Below, piece by piece: positions 1 to 9,300 of a stretch of DNA of 26,508 nucleotides. The position numbers and the translations under genes were made by a program. The stretch is from Pirellulales bacterium (GTDB taxonomy: Bacteria > Planctomycetota > Planctomycetia > Pirellulales > JAICIG01), in assembly GCA_025924495.1 (NCBI GenBank), contig JAICIG010000041.1, positions 1 through 26,508 on the forward strand. Reading direction: 5' to 3'. The notes under the pieces are model-generated. The model did no database searches. It was not told the DNA's origin and saw only the letters and a program-made list of their open reading frames with translations. Position 1 is the stretch's first letter. Every line of letters begins with the position of its first letter.

Positions 1-105
1 CTGCTGGCACTGGCGACGCTCGCACTCAAAACCTGGCTGGAACGCAAAGCACGTTTAGCCTTGACCGAAGCAACGGGCCCGCTGGCCCAAGGGGGAACCC
101 GATGA
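1..105 (+). CDS. cysW: Sulfate ABC transporter permease CysW-like, C-terminal end (partial)
   Basis: The first frame is open from the left edge and encodes 34 residues before a TGA. It begins with a hydrophobic stretch ([14 protein letters not shown]), followed by a charged, Ala/Gly-rich tail. This fits the last membrane helix and cytoplasmic tail of a CysW-type inner-membrane permease, which together with CysT forms the sulfate/thiosulfate channel. The assignment rests mainly on context: the stop codon overlaps the cysA start in an ATGA arrangement at 102-105, the translationally coupled order seen in cysTWA operons. The gene is truncated by the window, so nothing can be said about its N-terminus. 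It could be another ABC permease paired with a CysA-like ATPase, such as one for molybdate. Confidence 0.7.
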   Translation: MLALATLALKTWLERKARLALTEATGPLAQGGTR

Positions 106-1160
106 AGATCCACATTGAAAACGTCCATAAGCGCTTCGGCGCCTTTACGGCGCTCGACGATGTGAGCGTCGAAGTTAAAAGCGGCGAGTTGTTAGCCCTG
201 CTGGGGCCGTCGGGTTCGGGCAAGACGACCTTGCTGCGAGTGATTGCAGGCCTGGAAACCGCCGATTCCGGACGGGTCCATTACGGCGGCGAAGACGTCA
301 CCGACCAGACCGCCCGCGATCGGCACGTCGGCTTTGTATTCCAGCACTATGCGCTCTTCCGTCACATGAATGTGTTCGAAAACGTGGCGTTTGGCATGCG
401 CGTGCGTCATCGCCCGCGGCGCGAAGTCGACCAGCGCGTAAGAGAGCTGCTGGCGCTTGTACGGCTGGAATCGGTCGAACGTCGTTATCCTTCGCAGCTC
501 TCGGGCGGCCAGCGGCAGCGTGTGGCATTGGCCCGGGCGCTCGCCATCGAGCCCAAGGTGCTGCTGCTGGACGAGCCGTTCGGCGCACTGGATGCCAAGG
601 TGCGGCAAGAATTGCGGCAGTGGATTCGCCGGCTCCACGACGAAATTCACATGACCAGCGTATTCGTGACGCACGATCAGGAGGAGGCCTTCGAGGTCGC
701 CGATCGCGTCGTCGTGATGCAGCGAGGTCGGATCGAACAAATCGGCGCTCCGGCCGAAGTGTTTGAGAACCCAGCGAATCCATTCGTGATGGATTTTCTA
801 GGCAACGTAAATGTGTTTCATGGCCGCGTCCGCAATGGCAGGGCGCAATGGCATGATTTTGACTTCGCGCTATCCGACGAACGCGCCAGCGAAGACAGCC
901 CGGTGACCGTCTACGTGAGGCCGCACGAACTGGAAGTCGCACGGATGCGAAACGGCGAACCCGCCCTGCCCGCGCGCGTCGAACGACTCAATACGGCCGG
1001 ATCGGTCGCCAAGCTATTTCTGTCCGCGGCCGAGCCGAAAATCGGCTTGCATGTCGAGTTGAGCGCCGAGCGGTTCGCCGAACTCGGCCTCGAGCGGGGC
1101 GACATGGTCTACGTTTCGCCCCGCAAAGCCAAGGTGTTCGCGCCGGAATACGTCATCTAA
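102..1160 (+). CDS. cysA: Sulfate/thiosulfate import ATP-binding protein CysA
   Basis: This 352-residue protein is the cytoplasmic ATPase that powers sulfate/thiosulfate import with CysT/CysW and a periplasmic binding protein. All ABC motifs are intact: Walker A GPSGSGKT at residues 35-42, Q-loop Gln81, signature LSGGQ at 133-137, Walker B LLLDEP at 154-159, and H-loop His191 in VTHDQEEA. The segment around [20 protein letters not shown] is characteristic of the CysA subfamily. After about residue 235 there is a TOBE-like regulatory domain. The length is normal for CysA (about 350 residues). The start overlaps the upstream permease stop by four bases, indicating translational coupling. A general spermidine/iron-type ABC ATPase is the main alternative, but the subfamily segment and the YezD-like gene downstream favour sulfate. 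Confidence 0.93.
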   Translation: MKIHIENVHKRFGAFTALDDVSVEVKSGELLALLGPSGSGKTTLLRVIAGLETADSGRVHYGGEDVTDQTARDRHVGFVFQHYALFRHMNVFENVAFGMRVRHRPRREVDQRVRELLALVRLESVERRYPSQLSGGQRQRVALARALAIEPKVLLLDEPFGALDAKVRQELRQWIRRLHDEIHMTSVFVTHDQEEAFEVADRVVVMQRGRIEQIGAPAEVFENPANPFVMDFLGNVNVFHGRVRNGRAQWHDFDFALSDERASEDSPVTVYVRPHELEVARMRNGEPALPARVERLNTAGSVAKLFLSAAEPKIGLHVELSAERFAELGLERGDMVYVSPRKAKVFAPEYVI

Positions 1161-1275
1161 GCAGCGCAAGCGACAGCCCTCGAATCCAACATTTCTTGGA
1201 TGGATTGAAGAATTGACAACGGAAGCCTACGCCATGCGCCAAGCAACCGCTCATCTGCCGCGTGAAACCATCAGC

Positions 1276-1282
1276 AAGGAGG
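1276..1282 (+). promoter_or_regulatory. Strong Shine-Dalgarno site deciding the YezD-like start
   Basis: AAGGAGG lies eight bases before the ATG at 1291 and is one of the best ribosome binding sites in the window. It argues against the in-frame ATG at 1213, which lacks a comparable site. Confidence 0.75.
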
Positions 1283-1290
1283 ACGCTGTT

Positions 1291-1491
1291 ATGTCCGACC
1301 GCATCGACGTCCAAGGCGCAGGCCCTGACGCCGCGGCGCCACGCCACGACGTGGAGCAAACGTTGGCGCATGTCCGCGATGCGTTGCGCGGTCTGCAGTA
1401 CGGCGAGATTTCAATTGTGGTGCAGGACGGCGTCGTGATTCAAATCGAACGCCTGGAGCGCACACGATTTCAGCGCCGCAGAAAGGCCTGA
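1291..1491 (+). CDS. YezD-like (DUF2292) small protein
   Basis: This is a 66-residue protein. The frame is open further upstream to an ATG at 1213, but the ATG at 1291 is preceded by a strong ribosome binding site, AAGGAGG at 1276-1282, eight bases away, so the shorter form is preferred. The core, residues 28-58 (VRDALRGLQYGEISIVVQDG, then VVIQIERLERTRF), matches the compact YezD/DUF2292 pattern: a helix, then a GxIxIxVQDGxVxQIE beta hairpin, then an Arg-rich tail. The biochemical role of the family is not known to me. Such genes recur beside sulfate-assimilation and transport genes, and here it lies 130 bp after cysA, so a role linked to sulfur assimilation is inferred from context only. Confidence 0.85.
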   Translation: MSDRIDVQGAGPDAAAPRHDVEQTLAHVRDALRGLQYGEISIVVQDGVVIQIERLERTRFQRRRKA

Positions 1492-1528
1492 GTCGAGGTC
1501 TTTCCTCCAACCCGCAGGTAAATCAGTC

Positions 1529-1560
1529 GCGCCGTGCAGCTGCCTGCCGTCTGACGGCGC
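1529..1560 (+). terminator. Hairpin downstream of the cys operon, possible terminator
   Basis: A perfect 7-bp inverted repeat, GCGCCGT at 1529-1535 and ACGGCGC at 1554-1560, encloses an 18-nt loop that itself contains GCAGCTGC. It begins 37 bases after the stop of the YezD-like gene, where an operon end is expected. No run of T follows, so intrinsic termination is uncertain. Confidence 0.3.
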
Positions 1561-1641
1561 CCATATCACCGTCTAGTATCCGGTGCAGCCCCTCGGCCTC
1601 TGCGGCGCGCCGCGGCTATCCCGGATTATTCATCGGCCCAT

Positions 1642-1726
1642 ACTAACCCGAAGCGCAAGCGAGGGCGAACAACCTCGAAGGTCGCCTACGGGCGACCACC
1701 ATCCCTCGCTGGCGCTTCGGGTTAGT
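1642..1726. repeat. Nested palindrome of the planctomycete dispersed-repeat type
   Basis: Two 24-bp arms at 1642-1665 and 1703-1726 are inverted copies with a single mismatch; each contains CCCGAAGCGC or its complement. Between them lies a second, perfect hairpin: GGTCGCC at 1680-1686, loop TACG at 1687-1690, GGCGACC at 1691-1697. The whole can fold as a cruciform in DNA or a long stem with an internal hairpin in RNA. From memory, near-identical arms (ACTAACCCGAAGCG followed by CAGCGAGGG) occur in many copies in Pirellula-like genomes. It resembles REP/BIME or MITE-type elements. No terminal duplication could be identified with confidence. Confidence 0.75.
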
Positions 1727-1884
1727 GTGAACGCACTTCATCAGCCTATCGCGGGGCTTGGTGATAATTCGGGCTAAACGTCCTTCTCGCAATGCCCCAC
1801 AACCCACGGCCAATCAAGTCTTCTGGACCGCCCAGTCTGTGCTTAGCCCGTCTGCCTTCGCAGAGGCGCTAACGCGATGCGATT

Positions 1885-1904
1885 TTTTGCGGATTTCCGC
1901 AAAA
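1885..1904. repeat. Perfect 9-bp inverted repeat (TTTTGCGGA / TCCGCAAAA)
   Basis: Arms at 1885-1893 and 1896-1904 are exact reverse complements with two bases between them, giving a T-rich/A-rich flanked GC stem. It lies about 195 bases upstream of the lipoprotein gene. It could be a bidirectional terminator separating the cys operon from the next unit, because it has T residues before the stem on one strand and A residues after it, or it could be an operator. Confidence 0.4.
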
Positions 1905-1948
1905 TGAACTTGACGCAGCCAACATACATGACGATAATGATGAACATA

Positions 1949-1977
1949 GTAAACATGACGTGTCTCACGATGTTTAC
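1949..1977. promoter_or_regulatory. Inverted repeat GTAAACAT...ATGTTTAC, possible operator
   Basis: Exact 8-bp arms at 1949-1956 and 1970-1977 flank a 13-bp centre in which CGTG and CACG also pair. The local region is AT-richer than its surroundings. Its size and spacing resemble a dimeric regulator site about 120 bases upstream of the gene at 2099. No regulator family can be assigned. Confidence 0.3.
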
Positions 1978-2098
1978 TCGGGCCATCGACCAATTGGCCC
2001 TGACCCGCCGCCGACCCTGATTCAGGGAGGCCTTTTCGCCATCCAGGCACGACCGACTGGAACCCCCAGAGGCTGTCGATGATTCTCAGGAACGTCAC

Positions 2099-2596
2099 AT
2101 GCTTCGCCGGTTATCCTTCTCCTCCAGCCGCACAGGCCGGCTGTCCGTTTTCTCTGCGTTGCTCGACTCGCTTGCGCGAGCATCGCTGCTGCTTCTGATC
2201 GCCACGCTCGTCGGCTGTTCCTCGAAGAAAGTCGAAGGCCGAAAAGAGGTCTTCCCAGTGCGCGGCAAGTTGCTGGTTGATAATCAGCCTGCGCCGGGGG
2301 CGATGCTCGTGTTGCATCCGTTGAATACCGCAGCCGAGGCTGAGCGACCGTTCGGCAAAGTCGGCGCCGATGGCTCATACGAGCTGACGACCTACGAGGG
2401 CAAAGACGGAGCGCCCGCCGGCGACTACATCGTCACTGCCCAATGGCAAATTTCGGCGGACAAAGAAGCGCCGGGGCCCTGGCCGAATGCCTTACCACCA
2501 ATTTATAGCGATCCCAAACAATCGGACCTCAAAGTGACGATTGCCCCGGGGGTCAACGAATTGCAGCCGTTCTCTCTATCACGCATCCGTCGCTGA
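2099..2596 (+). CDS. Planctomycete lipoprotein with a carboxypeptidase-regulatory-like beta-sandwich
   Basis: This 165-residue protein has a basic N-terminus, a hydrophobic stretch at residues 28-38 and a lipobox LVGC ending at Cys40 followed by SSKK, indicating signal peptidase II processing and membrane anchoring. Residues about 52-120 (PVRGKLLVDNQPAPGAMLVL, then GKVGADGSYELTTYEG and APAGDYIVTAQW) have the order of a transthyretin-like/carboxypeptidase regulatory domain: V-x-G-x-V, a P-x-x-G turn, G-x-D-G-x-Y and a P-x-G-x-Y strand. Such lipoproteins commonly sit next to DUF1559 genes in planctomycetes, as here, where the DUF1559 gene begins 69 bases downstream. An exported structural or cell-surface role is inferred. 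The exact function is unknown. Confidence 0.8.
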   Translation: MLRRLSFSSSRTGRLSVFSALLDSLARASLLLLIATLVGCSSKKVEGRKEVFPVRGKLLVDNQPAPGAMLVLHPLNTAAEAERPFGKVGADGSYELTTYEGKDGAPAGDYIVTAQWQISADKEAPGPWPNALPPIYSDPKQSDLKVTIAPGVNELQPFSLSRIRR

Positions 2597-2652
2597 GGCG
2601 GCGAGAGAGCTTAAGGCGAGAACGCGAGTTTCCAACGATCTAAAACCATCTC

Positions 2653-2658
2653 AAGGAG
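2653..2658 (+). promoter_or_regulatory. Ribosome binding site of the DUF1559 gene
   Basis: AAGGAG lies seven bases before the ATG at 2666 and confirms that start over the upstream codons in other frames. Confidence 0.6.
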
Positions 2659-2665
2659 CCGAAGT

Positions 2666-3721
2666 ATGTCTAGATTCGCCTACCAAAACGATTCGCGCCG
2701 AGAACGTCGGGGCTTTACCCTGGTTGAACTGCTCGTAGTCATCGCGATCATCGGCATCTTGATCGCCTTATTGCTGCCGGCAGTCCAAGCCGCTCGCGAA
2801 TCGGCCCGCCGCAATCAGTGCATCAACAACCTCAAACAACTCGCGCTGGCCGTCCATAACTTCCACGATACCAATCGCATGCTGCCCGTCAGCAATCGGC
2901 CGTTGGGCCTGACTTCGGCGCTGCGCATCGGTTGGGCTATCAACGCTTTGCCGTTTATGGAGCAACAGGCGCTTTATCAGCAATACGATCAGACGCAAAC
3001 CTGGTCGAGCACTTCGCTTGGCAAAGGACAGAACGTTCCCAATCAAACTCTCTGCGGCACGGTGTTGGCGGTGTTTCACTGCCCCTCGGCGCCGCTGCCC
3101 GACAAACGCTTGGACTCGGAGCCCCAGAATGCGCCCTCCTGGGCCGGATTCGCTGCGACGACCGACTATTCGCCAACGATCTCCGTCGACAATCGGCTGG
3201 TCACGCTGGGCTTAGTCGATCCCTACACGGCGCCTATTCCGGGTTCCACATGGTTCGGAGCTCCAGGGATGATGGCCCAGAACTCCAAAGCCAGGATGGA
3301 CGATGTCGCGGATGGTCTGTCCAACACCATCTTGTTCGCCGAGTCGGCGGGGCGGCCCATGCTCTACCAGAATGGCAAGCAAATCGGCAACCTGCCGACG
3401 CACATTGTAAATGGCGGCGGCTGGATGCGGCCGGCCAGCGATTTCAGCGTCGATGGGTCCTCTTACGACGGCTCCACGATCCCCGGGCCCTGCGCACTCA
3501 ATTGCACCAATGGCGACGATGAAGGAGGACCGGCCTCACAGCCTTATCCGTACTATGTGACTCAGGGCACGGGCGAGGCCTATGCCTTCCATGCCGGCGG
3601 CGCGAACTTCGTCTTCGGCGATGGTTCAGTCAGGTTCCTGAACCAAAGCATCTCCATCCGTGATTTCGCCAGGCTGGTGACGCGCGATCAGCACGACATT
3701 AGCCAGGGCGTGATCAAATAG
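2666..3721 (+). CDS. DUF1559 prepilin-like protein (type II pseudopilin N-terminus)
   Basis: This 351-residue protein begins with a class III prepilin leader: RRERRG at residues 11-16 is the prepilin peptidase site, followed by [20 protein letters not shown], with Phe17 and Glu21 at the conserved +1 and +5 positions. The helix continues with [33 protein letters not shown], the usual DUF1559 continuation. The C-terminal signature [18 protein letters not shown] at 308-325 is also diagnostic. Planctomycetes carry dozens of these paralogues. They are exported, membrane-tethered proteins thought to form pseudopilus or surface structures, but no single function is established. The gene probably shares a transcript with the lipoprotein just upstream. 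The length is typical and nothing is missing. Confidence 0.93.
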   Translation: MSRFAYQNDSRRERRGFTLVELLVVIAIIGILIALLLPAVQAARESARRNQCINNLKQLALAVHNFHDTNRMLPVSNRPLGLTSALRIGWAINALPFMEQQALYQQYDQTQTWSSTSLGKGQNVPNQTLCGTVLAVFHCPSAPLPDKRLDSEPQNAPSWAGFAATTDYSPTISVDNRLVTLGLVDPYTAPIPGSTWFGAPGMMAQNSKARMDDVADGLSNTILFAESAGRPMLYQNGKQIGNLPTHIVNGGGWMRPASDFSVDGSSYDGSTIPGPCALNCTNGDDEGGPASQPYPYYVTQGTGEAYAFHAGGANFVFGDGSVRFLNQSISIRDFARLVTRDQHDISQGVIK

Positions 3722-4277
3722 CTGCGAGAGTATAGCCGTTCTGAAAACACCCGATTTGGTGCTTAATTGCATTAGCCGCAGGGCGGGTACTGCACGCCAA
3801 TCCGCTTGCAGTGCCGTCCGGCGGCTGAACGCGTTTTCGGGTCTCCGGATAGGCCGGAAGCGTGGGACCTGACACGACGAAGACTGCGCTCTCGGGCCAC
3901 GCCAGAGTACATTTTTTTGCCACCGCGGACAGATTCTGTACTCGGCGGCAGGATAACTTCTTCTCGCCGCCCCCGGTAGAGAATAATCTCGCAAATAACG
4001 AACTTCGCCACAAAAAACGCTTTCTACGTCAAAATGTCGCTGTCGACTAGCATCCTGTTTGTGCGCCATGAGTCGGTCGCGGCGTGATTTTGGCAATAAA
4101 TTACGGGCAGGCACGCGGGTTGCTTTCCTAAGCGGGCGATTCCCCAACGCAATGATGCGCAGGGATCGGTGCTTTAGAACTGGCGCCAACGGGAAAGCGT
4201 GCAGCGCAATCTCGCTCGGTGCGAGCATTCCTCTCGGAATGTTGAACGACCGGCTTTGACCACCTTGAGCGAACCTT
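3722..4277. other. Intergenic stretch without a recognisable gene
   Basis: These 556 bases hold only short open frames with irregular residue composition and no ribosome binding sites. A small inverted repeat, CATTCC...GGAATG near 4228-4243, lies about 35 bases before the SbtA start. The AT-rich part around 3960-4040 is the likeliest place for the SbtA promoter, but I could not fix -35/-10 boxes. Confidence 0.5.
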
Positions 4278-5738
4278 ATGGCAGCGCCTGTACCGACCGA
4301 TTTATTGCACCAATTCTGGGACAATTTCCGCCACAATCTATTCAAGCCCTTGCTGCTGTTTTTTTACATGGGCTTTTCGGTGCCGCTGCTGCGGGTGCCA
4401 TTTGAGTTCCCGCACGTGATCTACCAGGGGCTGACCATCTATTTGCTGGTGGCCATCGGCTGGCACGGCGGTGAGGAATTGGCCGCACTGTCTGGCGGCG
4501 AGTTACGGCAAGCCCTGGGCTTCATGGTGATCGGATTTGTGGTGAACTTCATCATCGGGATCGTTGCTTACTTGATCCTGCGCGGCACGACCAGGCTGCG
4601 AAACATCGACGCGGCCACCGTCGCCGGCTATTACGGTTCAGATTCCGCCGGCACCTTCGTGACCTGCGTCGGCGTATTGACGGCCGCAAACATCGCCTAT
4701 GCCGCCTATATGCCGGTCATGCTGGCGGTCATGGAGATTCCCGGCTGCCTCGTCGCGTTGTACATCGTATCGCGGCTGCGGCATCGGGGCATGGATGCCG
4801 ACGGCAACATGCCGGGCGAATCAGGCTATGCGGGGGCGAAAAGCACACAGGTAACACAAGATTTCAATACGGGAGCCCATTCCGAGGGCAGTCTGGATAG
4901 AGGGCACGGCGGTACTGCCGTTGCCGCCGCGCCCGCAGCCAAGAAGGCCCAGGCGAAACACTCGGGCAAATCGCACGAGGCTTCGCTGGGCACATTGCTC
5001 CACGAAGTGTTCCTGAATCCGGGCTTGTTCCTGTTGTTCGGCGGCATCGTGATTGGCTTCGTGAGCGAGTTGCAACGCAAGCACGAAGAGGTAGCCATCG
5101 TCGAAGTCGGATCGCAGGGCGACGTACATTCGATCCTGGTCGCCAAGGATGGCGAAAAGGCGCCGGTGCTGGACGGCAATGCGGCGGCTGGCGACGACAC
5201 GAAGACCGAAACCAACGCCAAACCGAAACCAGGACTGTCCGTTTTCGTATTGCCGCTGCAAAAGGCGCGCGATGTCGCCAAAAAGGTCGAACCCAAGAAA
5301 AAAGACTCGATGGGGCAGCTGGACCTGATGTACCTCGATTTGTTCCAGGGCGCCTTGTGTTTGTTTTTGCTGGAGATGGGCATTACGGCCTGCAAGAAGC
5401 TCCGCGACTTGAAGGCGGGCGGATGGCAGTTCATCGTATTCGGCGTGGTCGCGCCGAACATGTTTGCAACCATCGGCATGTGCGTAGCGCACGTTTACAG
5501 CATATTGCTCGGCGAGCCGTTCCAATTGGGCACGTATGTGCTGTTCGCGGTGCTCTGCGGGGCCGCCTCCTACATTGCGGTCCCGGCCGTACAGAGAATG
5601 GCTATCCCCGAAGCCAGTCCGACCTTGCCCTTGGCGGCATCGCTCGGCTTGACTTTTTCCTACAACGTTACGATTGGGATTCCGGTCTATATTATGATCG
5701 CGACTGCCTTAACCCGAACCTTCCCCGTGACGGGCTAG
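4278..5738 (+). CDS. sbtA: SbtA-type sodium-dependent bicarbonate transporter with large loop insertions
   Basis: This 486-residue polytopic membrane protein imports bicarbonate with sodium. SbtA (formerly DUF897) features are present: an N-terminal helix region with NLFKPLLLFFYMGFSVPLL, the YYGSDSAGTF motif at residues 118-127, LFQGALCLFLLEMGI at 355-369, and the C-terminal signature ASYIAVPAVQRMAIPEASP, then LGLTFSYNVTIGIPVY, at 430-471. Cyanobacterial SbtA is about 370 residues. The extra length sits in two hydrophilic stretches: residues about 171-235 (the central cytoplasmic loop, Ala/Gly/His/Lys-rich) and about 266-347 (between two later helices, with a strand-rich part and a Lys-rich end). 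No SbtB (PII-like partner) gene is in the window. The gene stands 571 bp before dabA, so co-regulation is plausible but a shared transcript is doubtful. No strong ribosome binding site precedes the ATG. Confidence 0.88.
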   Translation: MAAPVPTDLLHQFWDNFRHNLFKPLLLFFYMGFSVPLLRVPFEFPHVIYQGLTIYLLVAIGWHGGEELAALSGGELRQALGFMVIGFVVNFIIGIVAYLILRGTTRLRNIDAATVAGYYGSDSAGTFVTCVGVLTAANIAYAAYMPVMLAVMEIPGCLVALYIVSRLRHRGMDADGNMPGESGYAGAKSTQVTQDFNTGAHSEGSLDRGHGGTAVAAAPAAKKAQAKHSGKSHEASLGTLLHEVFLNPGLFLLFGGIVIGFVSELQRKHEEVAIVEVGSQGDVHSILVAKDGEKAPVLDGNAAAGDDTKTETNAKPKPGLSVFVLPLQKARDVAKKVEPKKKDSMGQLDLMYLDLFQGALCLFLLEMGITACKKLRDLKAGGWQFIVFGVVAPNMFATIGMCVAHVYSILLGEPFQLGTYVLFAVLCGAASYIAVPAVQRMAIPEASPTLPLAASLGLTFSYNVTIGIPVYIMIATALTRTFPVTG

Positions 5739-6309
5739 CGGAAACGCCCCAACGATCACTGGGCCAATCACTGGGCTCATTAAATTCCTGCTCCGGGCTC
5801 GCGGGTGGCCGGATTCCGGCAGCCTCGCGTGCCAAGGCGACAGTCGTTCGCTCCTTTCGTCGCGGCAAACCATGTGACTGCGGGAAGCGTTGGGCTCGCG
5901 TCGCGGCGGACAATGCGGCAGAATAGACTATCCGGCGGTTAACAAAGAATTCCGCCCAAGCCGTAAATGCTATATTTTAAAACGATTTTGCCTTAAACCC
6001 GGCGAAACAGGAGCTGCCGCTGACGGCGGGCCTGTTTTCAGCTAAAATGATCGTTTCATGCACGAGCGGGACAAACCAAGATAAACCACCGGCTCGCGAC
6101 TCCGCGTTTATCTTTCTCCGCTCGACACAAAAGGTCTTGGTCGCGAGACGAAAGCACCTGCCTTTGGCCGCGAATCAGAGCTGGCCAGCCGCCGATCGCC
6201 CGGGCCGATATGCGCTCTGTGCCATGACCGGCGTCTTCTTCCGATCAGATTTGCATCTGACGGCTAGCTACCGACGGCGTGATGTAAATCGCTGAATTGC
6301 CGCATCGAC
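5739..6309. other. Intergenic stretch between sbtA and dabA
   Basis: No supported gene lies in these 571 bases. An open frame at 6047-6295 has an atypical residue mix and no good ribosome binding site. Present are a short direct repeat (ATCACTGGGC at 5755-5764 and 5767-5776) just after sbtA, an AT-rich patch at about 5965-5995 that could be a promoter region, and the hairpin at 6005-6037. Confidence 0.5.
6005..6037 (+). terminator. Two-tier hairpin upstream of dabA, possible terminator or leader structure
   Basis: An outer stem, AAACAGG at 6005-6011 with CCTGTTT at 6031-6037, encloses a second stem, GCCG at 6016-6019 with CGGC at 6024-6027. The T tract after the outer stem is only four bases. 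It lies 266 bases after sbtA and 273 before dabA, so it could end an sbtA transcript or act in the dabA leader. Confidence 0.3.
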
Positions 6310-9300
6310 ATGCTCCACGCACCTAGCGCTGACAAAAATCCGGCCAGCCCGACGTCCGATCGGCTCGACGTTCTGCGCAAGCTGAACGAATCGATTGAAC
6401 ACGCCTCGCACTTGTTGCCCGCTCAGGGCCCGATCACCGTCTTTATTCACCACAACACGCTGCATGCGTTCGAAGACTTGCCGTTCGACGAGGCGGTGAA
6501 GCAGGCGGCGCACATTTTTGGCTGCCATCCTTATCTTTCGGAAGACCAGTACCGCGAGGCCTTGCGGTCCGGCAGAATTCGGTTTGGCGAACTGCGGCAA
6601 ATGCTCGAGCGCGACCTCGGGAGGCGAGCGCACGAACCAGTCCCCTGTTTCGGCACGCGGCTTGATCTCCATTTGGCGATGTTGCACGATCCGATCCGGA
6701 CGGGGCCCGCCGAGGAGTTGGTATGGTTCGTCGCGGAGGCGGATGCGCTGCGCCGCGTTCGACCTGAAGTCTCGGCTGCCATGCGAGCCCGGCTGATCGC
6801 CGAAACGCGCCGCTGGGCGCTCCGCGATTTGCGCAGCGGCGGCGAGGCGGATCCCCGCCGGTTGCCCGAAGTGCAGGTCAATCCCGGCGCGCTTCGCAGC
6901 CTCAAAGAGTTGCTTGGTCGTTTCGGCGAATCGACGATCGAGAACTGGAGCGATGAGACGTGGGAAGGCTTCACATTGCAGGCGTTGTGGCGGGTGTGCT
7001 GCGATGGCGTCCGCGGTCTTCCGCCGCTAGCGCCTCCGCCGCCCCCAGCCGTCCGGCATCGCGACTTGCTGTTGGAGGTTACCGGCGAAGACGCCGACCT
7101 GCTTGTCAATACTCTGCTGACGCGGTTCGTGGCCGCGTTCTTGGACCAGGGCCTCGCTCCCAGCGCGATGCCCATGCGAAAAGAAGGTTTTTACCGCGCC
7201 TTTTGTGCAATTTACGGCCAGCCGCTGGGAGCGCCAGATCGCTGGCTGCGCGGTTTGGCCGCCGAGTTGCAGCGGATTGAAAAGCGGGGCATGTCGCCGC
7301 TTGATTCCATTCTCGACAGCCTCGAGCAATTTGGCGTTCCGTCCAACGAATGGCAGTCGTTTATTTCCAGCACGCTACTCGCCTTGCGCGGGTGGGGCGG
7401 AATGCTCCGGCAGATCGAAATCCGCGGCGACCGCGTCGTGGTGCCGGCGCCTGAGGGCAGTCTGGTTGAATTCCTAGCCGTTCGCCTGTTGCTCGATCGG
7501 CTGGCCGTCCTCCACGTGGCGCATCGCACGATGCAGTTCAGCGGTCCGCTGAGCGAGCTGCGGGCAGCGACTTACATTCGCTCCGAGCGCCATCGGCCGC
7601 CAACGGTCGAGCAACGAGCGTTCCTGGCATTCCAGTTGGCGCAAGTCGCCGGCCTGTCGCCTGACGTATTGCATCGTCTGGACCAGACCGAATGGTCGAT
7701 CATGATGCGCGAGATCGAGGCCTTCAATAGCCTCGAGCGGCGACGGATCTTTCAGTTGGCCTACGAGCGCCGGTTTGCCGTGCAAGCTCTGGACGCCATC
7801 GCGATCCACTCGCCTCAGAGACGCGGCCGGCCGCAATCCCCCAAATTCCAGGTTGCTTGCTGCCTCGACGAGCGTGAGGAATCGTTTCGCCGTCATCTGG
7901 AAGAGCTTGCCCCGGAGGTCGAAACCTTCGGAGCGGCCGGATTCTTTGGCATGGCCATGTATTACCGCGGCGCCGCCGATGCGCATTTCACGCCGCTTTG
8001 CCCGGTTATCGTGCGGCCACAGCATTGGGTCGTCGAGGAAGTCAAGAACGGCCAAGAGGAGACTCACCAGCGGAGGGCCAAAACCCGTCGTGCGCTGGGC
8101 CTGGCGTCCCATCGGTTCCATCGCGGCACCCGGACCATCGGCTCGGGAACGTTGTTAACGGGCGCCCTGGGCGTTTTGGCAACGTTTCCGCTTGTCGCGC
8201 GCATTTTATTCCCGCGCTTAGCCGCCCGTATCCGCAAGACCGTTGGCCACGTCGTCCAGCCGCCCCGGCCCACGCGGCTGCAGGTCGAACGCCGCGACGA
8301 AGCCAGCGGACCGGAGAACGGCCATGTGGGCTTCACCGTCGAAGAAATGACCGGCGCGGCCGAGCGTTTGCTGCGCGACATGGGGTTGACCTCCGGATTT
8401 GCTCGGCTGGTGCTGTTACTGGGGCATGGTTCCAACAGCCTCAACAACCCCTATAACTCAGCCTACAATTGCGGCGCTTGCGGCGGTGCAACCGGCGGCC
8501 CGAACGCGCGGGCCATGGCCCATATCCTGAACGATCCTCGCGTCCGCGCGAACCTGTCAGAGGGCGGAATAGAATTGCCTGCCGAAACTCTGTTTGTGGG
8601 CGGCTACCACAACACCTGCAATGAAACCGTCCTGTTCTTCGATCTCGAAGATCTTCCCGAGTCCCACCGCGAAGAGTTCGCGCAGGCGCGGCAAGCGATT
8701 GAAGCCGCTTGCGACCGCAATGCGCATGAGCGCTGCCGCAGATTCATGTCGGCTCCGCTCACCATCTCGTTCGAAGAAGCGCGAGAACACGTCGAAGAAC
8801 GGTCGGAGGATCTTGCTCAGACGCGCCCTGAACTGGGGCACGCCACCAACGCTCTGACCATCGTGGGCCGACGCGAGTGGACGCGCGGCTTGTTCCTCGA
8901 CCGGCGGGCATTCCTGACCTCCTACGATCCGACGCAGGACGACGCCGAATGCGGCATTCTCACGCGCATCTTGCAGGCGGTGTTTCCGGTTTGCGCCGGC
9001 ATTAACCTGGAATACTACTTCTCGAAGGTCGACAACTTCGGCTTCGGCTCGGGAACCAAGCTGCCGCACAACCTGGCCTCGCTGCTGGGAGTGATGGATG
9101 GCGCCGCCAGCGATTTGCGCACCGGATTGCCATGGCAGATGGTGGAGATCCATGAGCCGCTACGATCGCTGTTCGTGATCGAGACGCGCCCGGATGCAAT
9201 GCTTAAAATCATCGAACGCAACCCAGGGATCGGCCGGATGTGTCGCAACGGCTGGGTGCAACTCGCCCTGCTCGATCCGGACTCCAGGCAAATCAGCGTG

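Larger units (their letters stand above)
1492..2098. other. Gene-free stretch with several inverted repeats
   Basis: No convincing gene occupies these 607 bases. A 64-codon open frame at 1583-1777 arises by reading through the palindrome at 1642-1726 and contains the LTRSASEG string that I recall from many planctomycete 'hypothetical proteins' that are really translated repeats. The stretch holds the possible terminator at 1529-1560, the nested palindrome at 1642-1726, a perfect hairpin at 1885-1904 and an imperfect inverted repeat at 1949-1977. The last two are 120-215 bases upstream of the lipoprotein gene and may belong to its control region. Confidence 0.6.

Noticed and set aside
1583..1777. 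64-codon open frame on the plus strand
   Set aside because: It reads through the palindrome at 1642-1726, has no ribosome binding site, and its LTRSASEG string is a translated-repeat artefact as far as I recall.
4821..5525. Long minus-strand open frames (217 and 234 codons) opposite sbtA
   Set aside because: They are antisense to a gene with clear family motifs and have no recognisable domain; high GC content makes such frames common.
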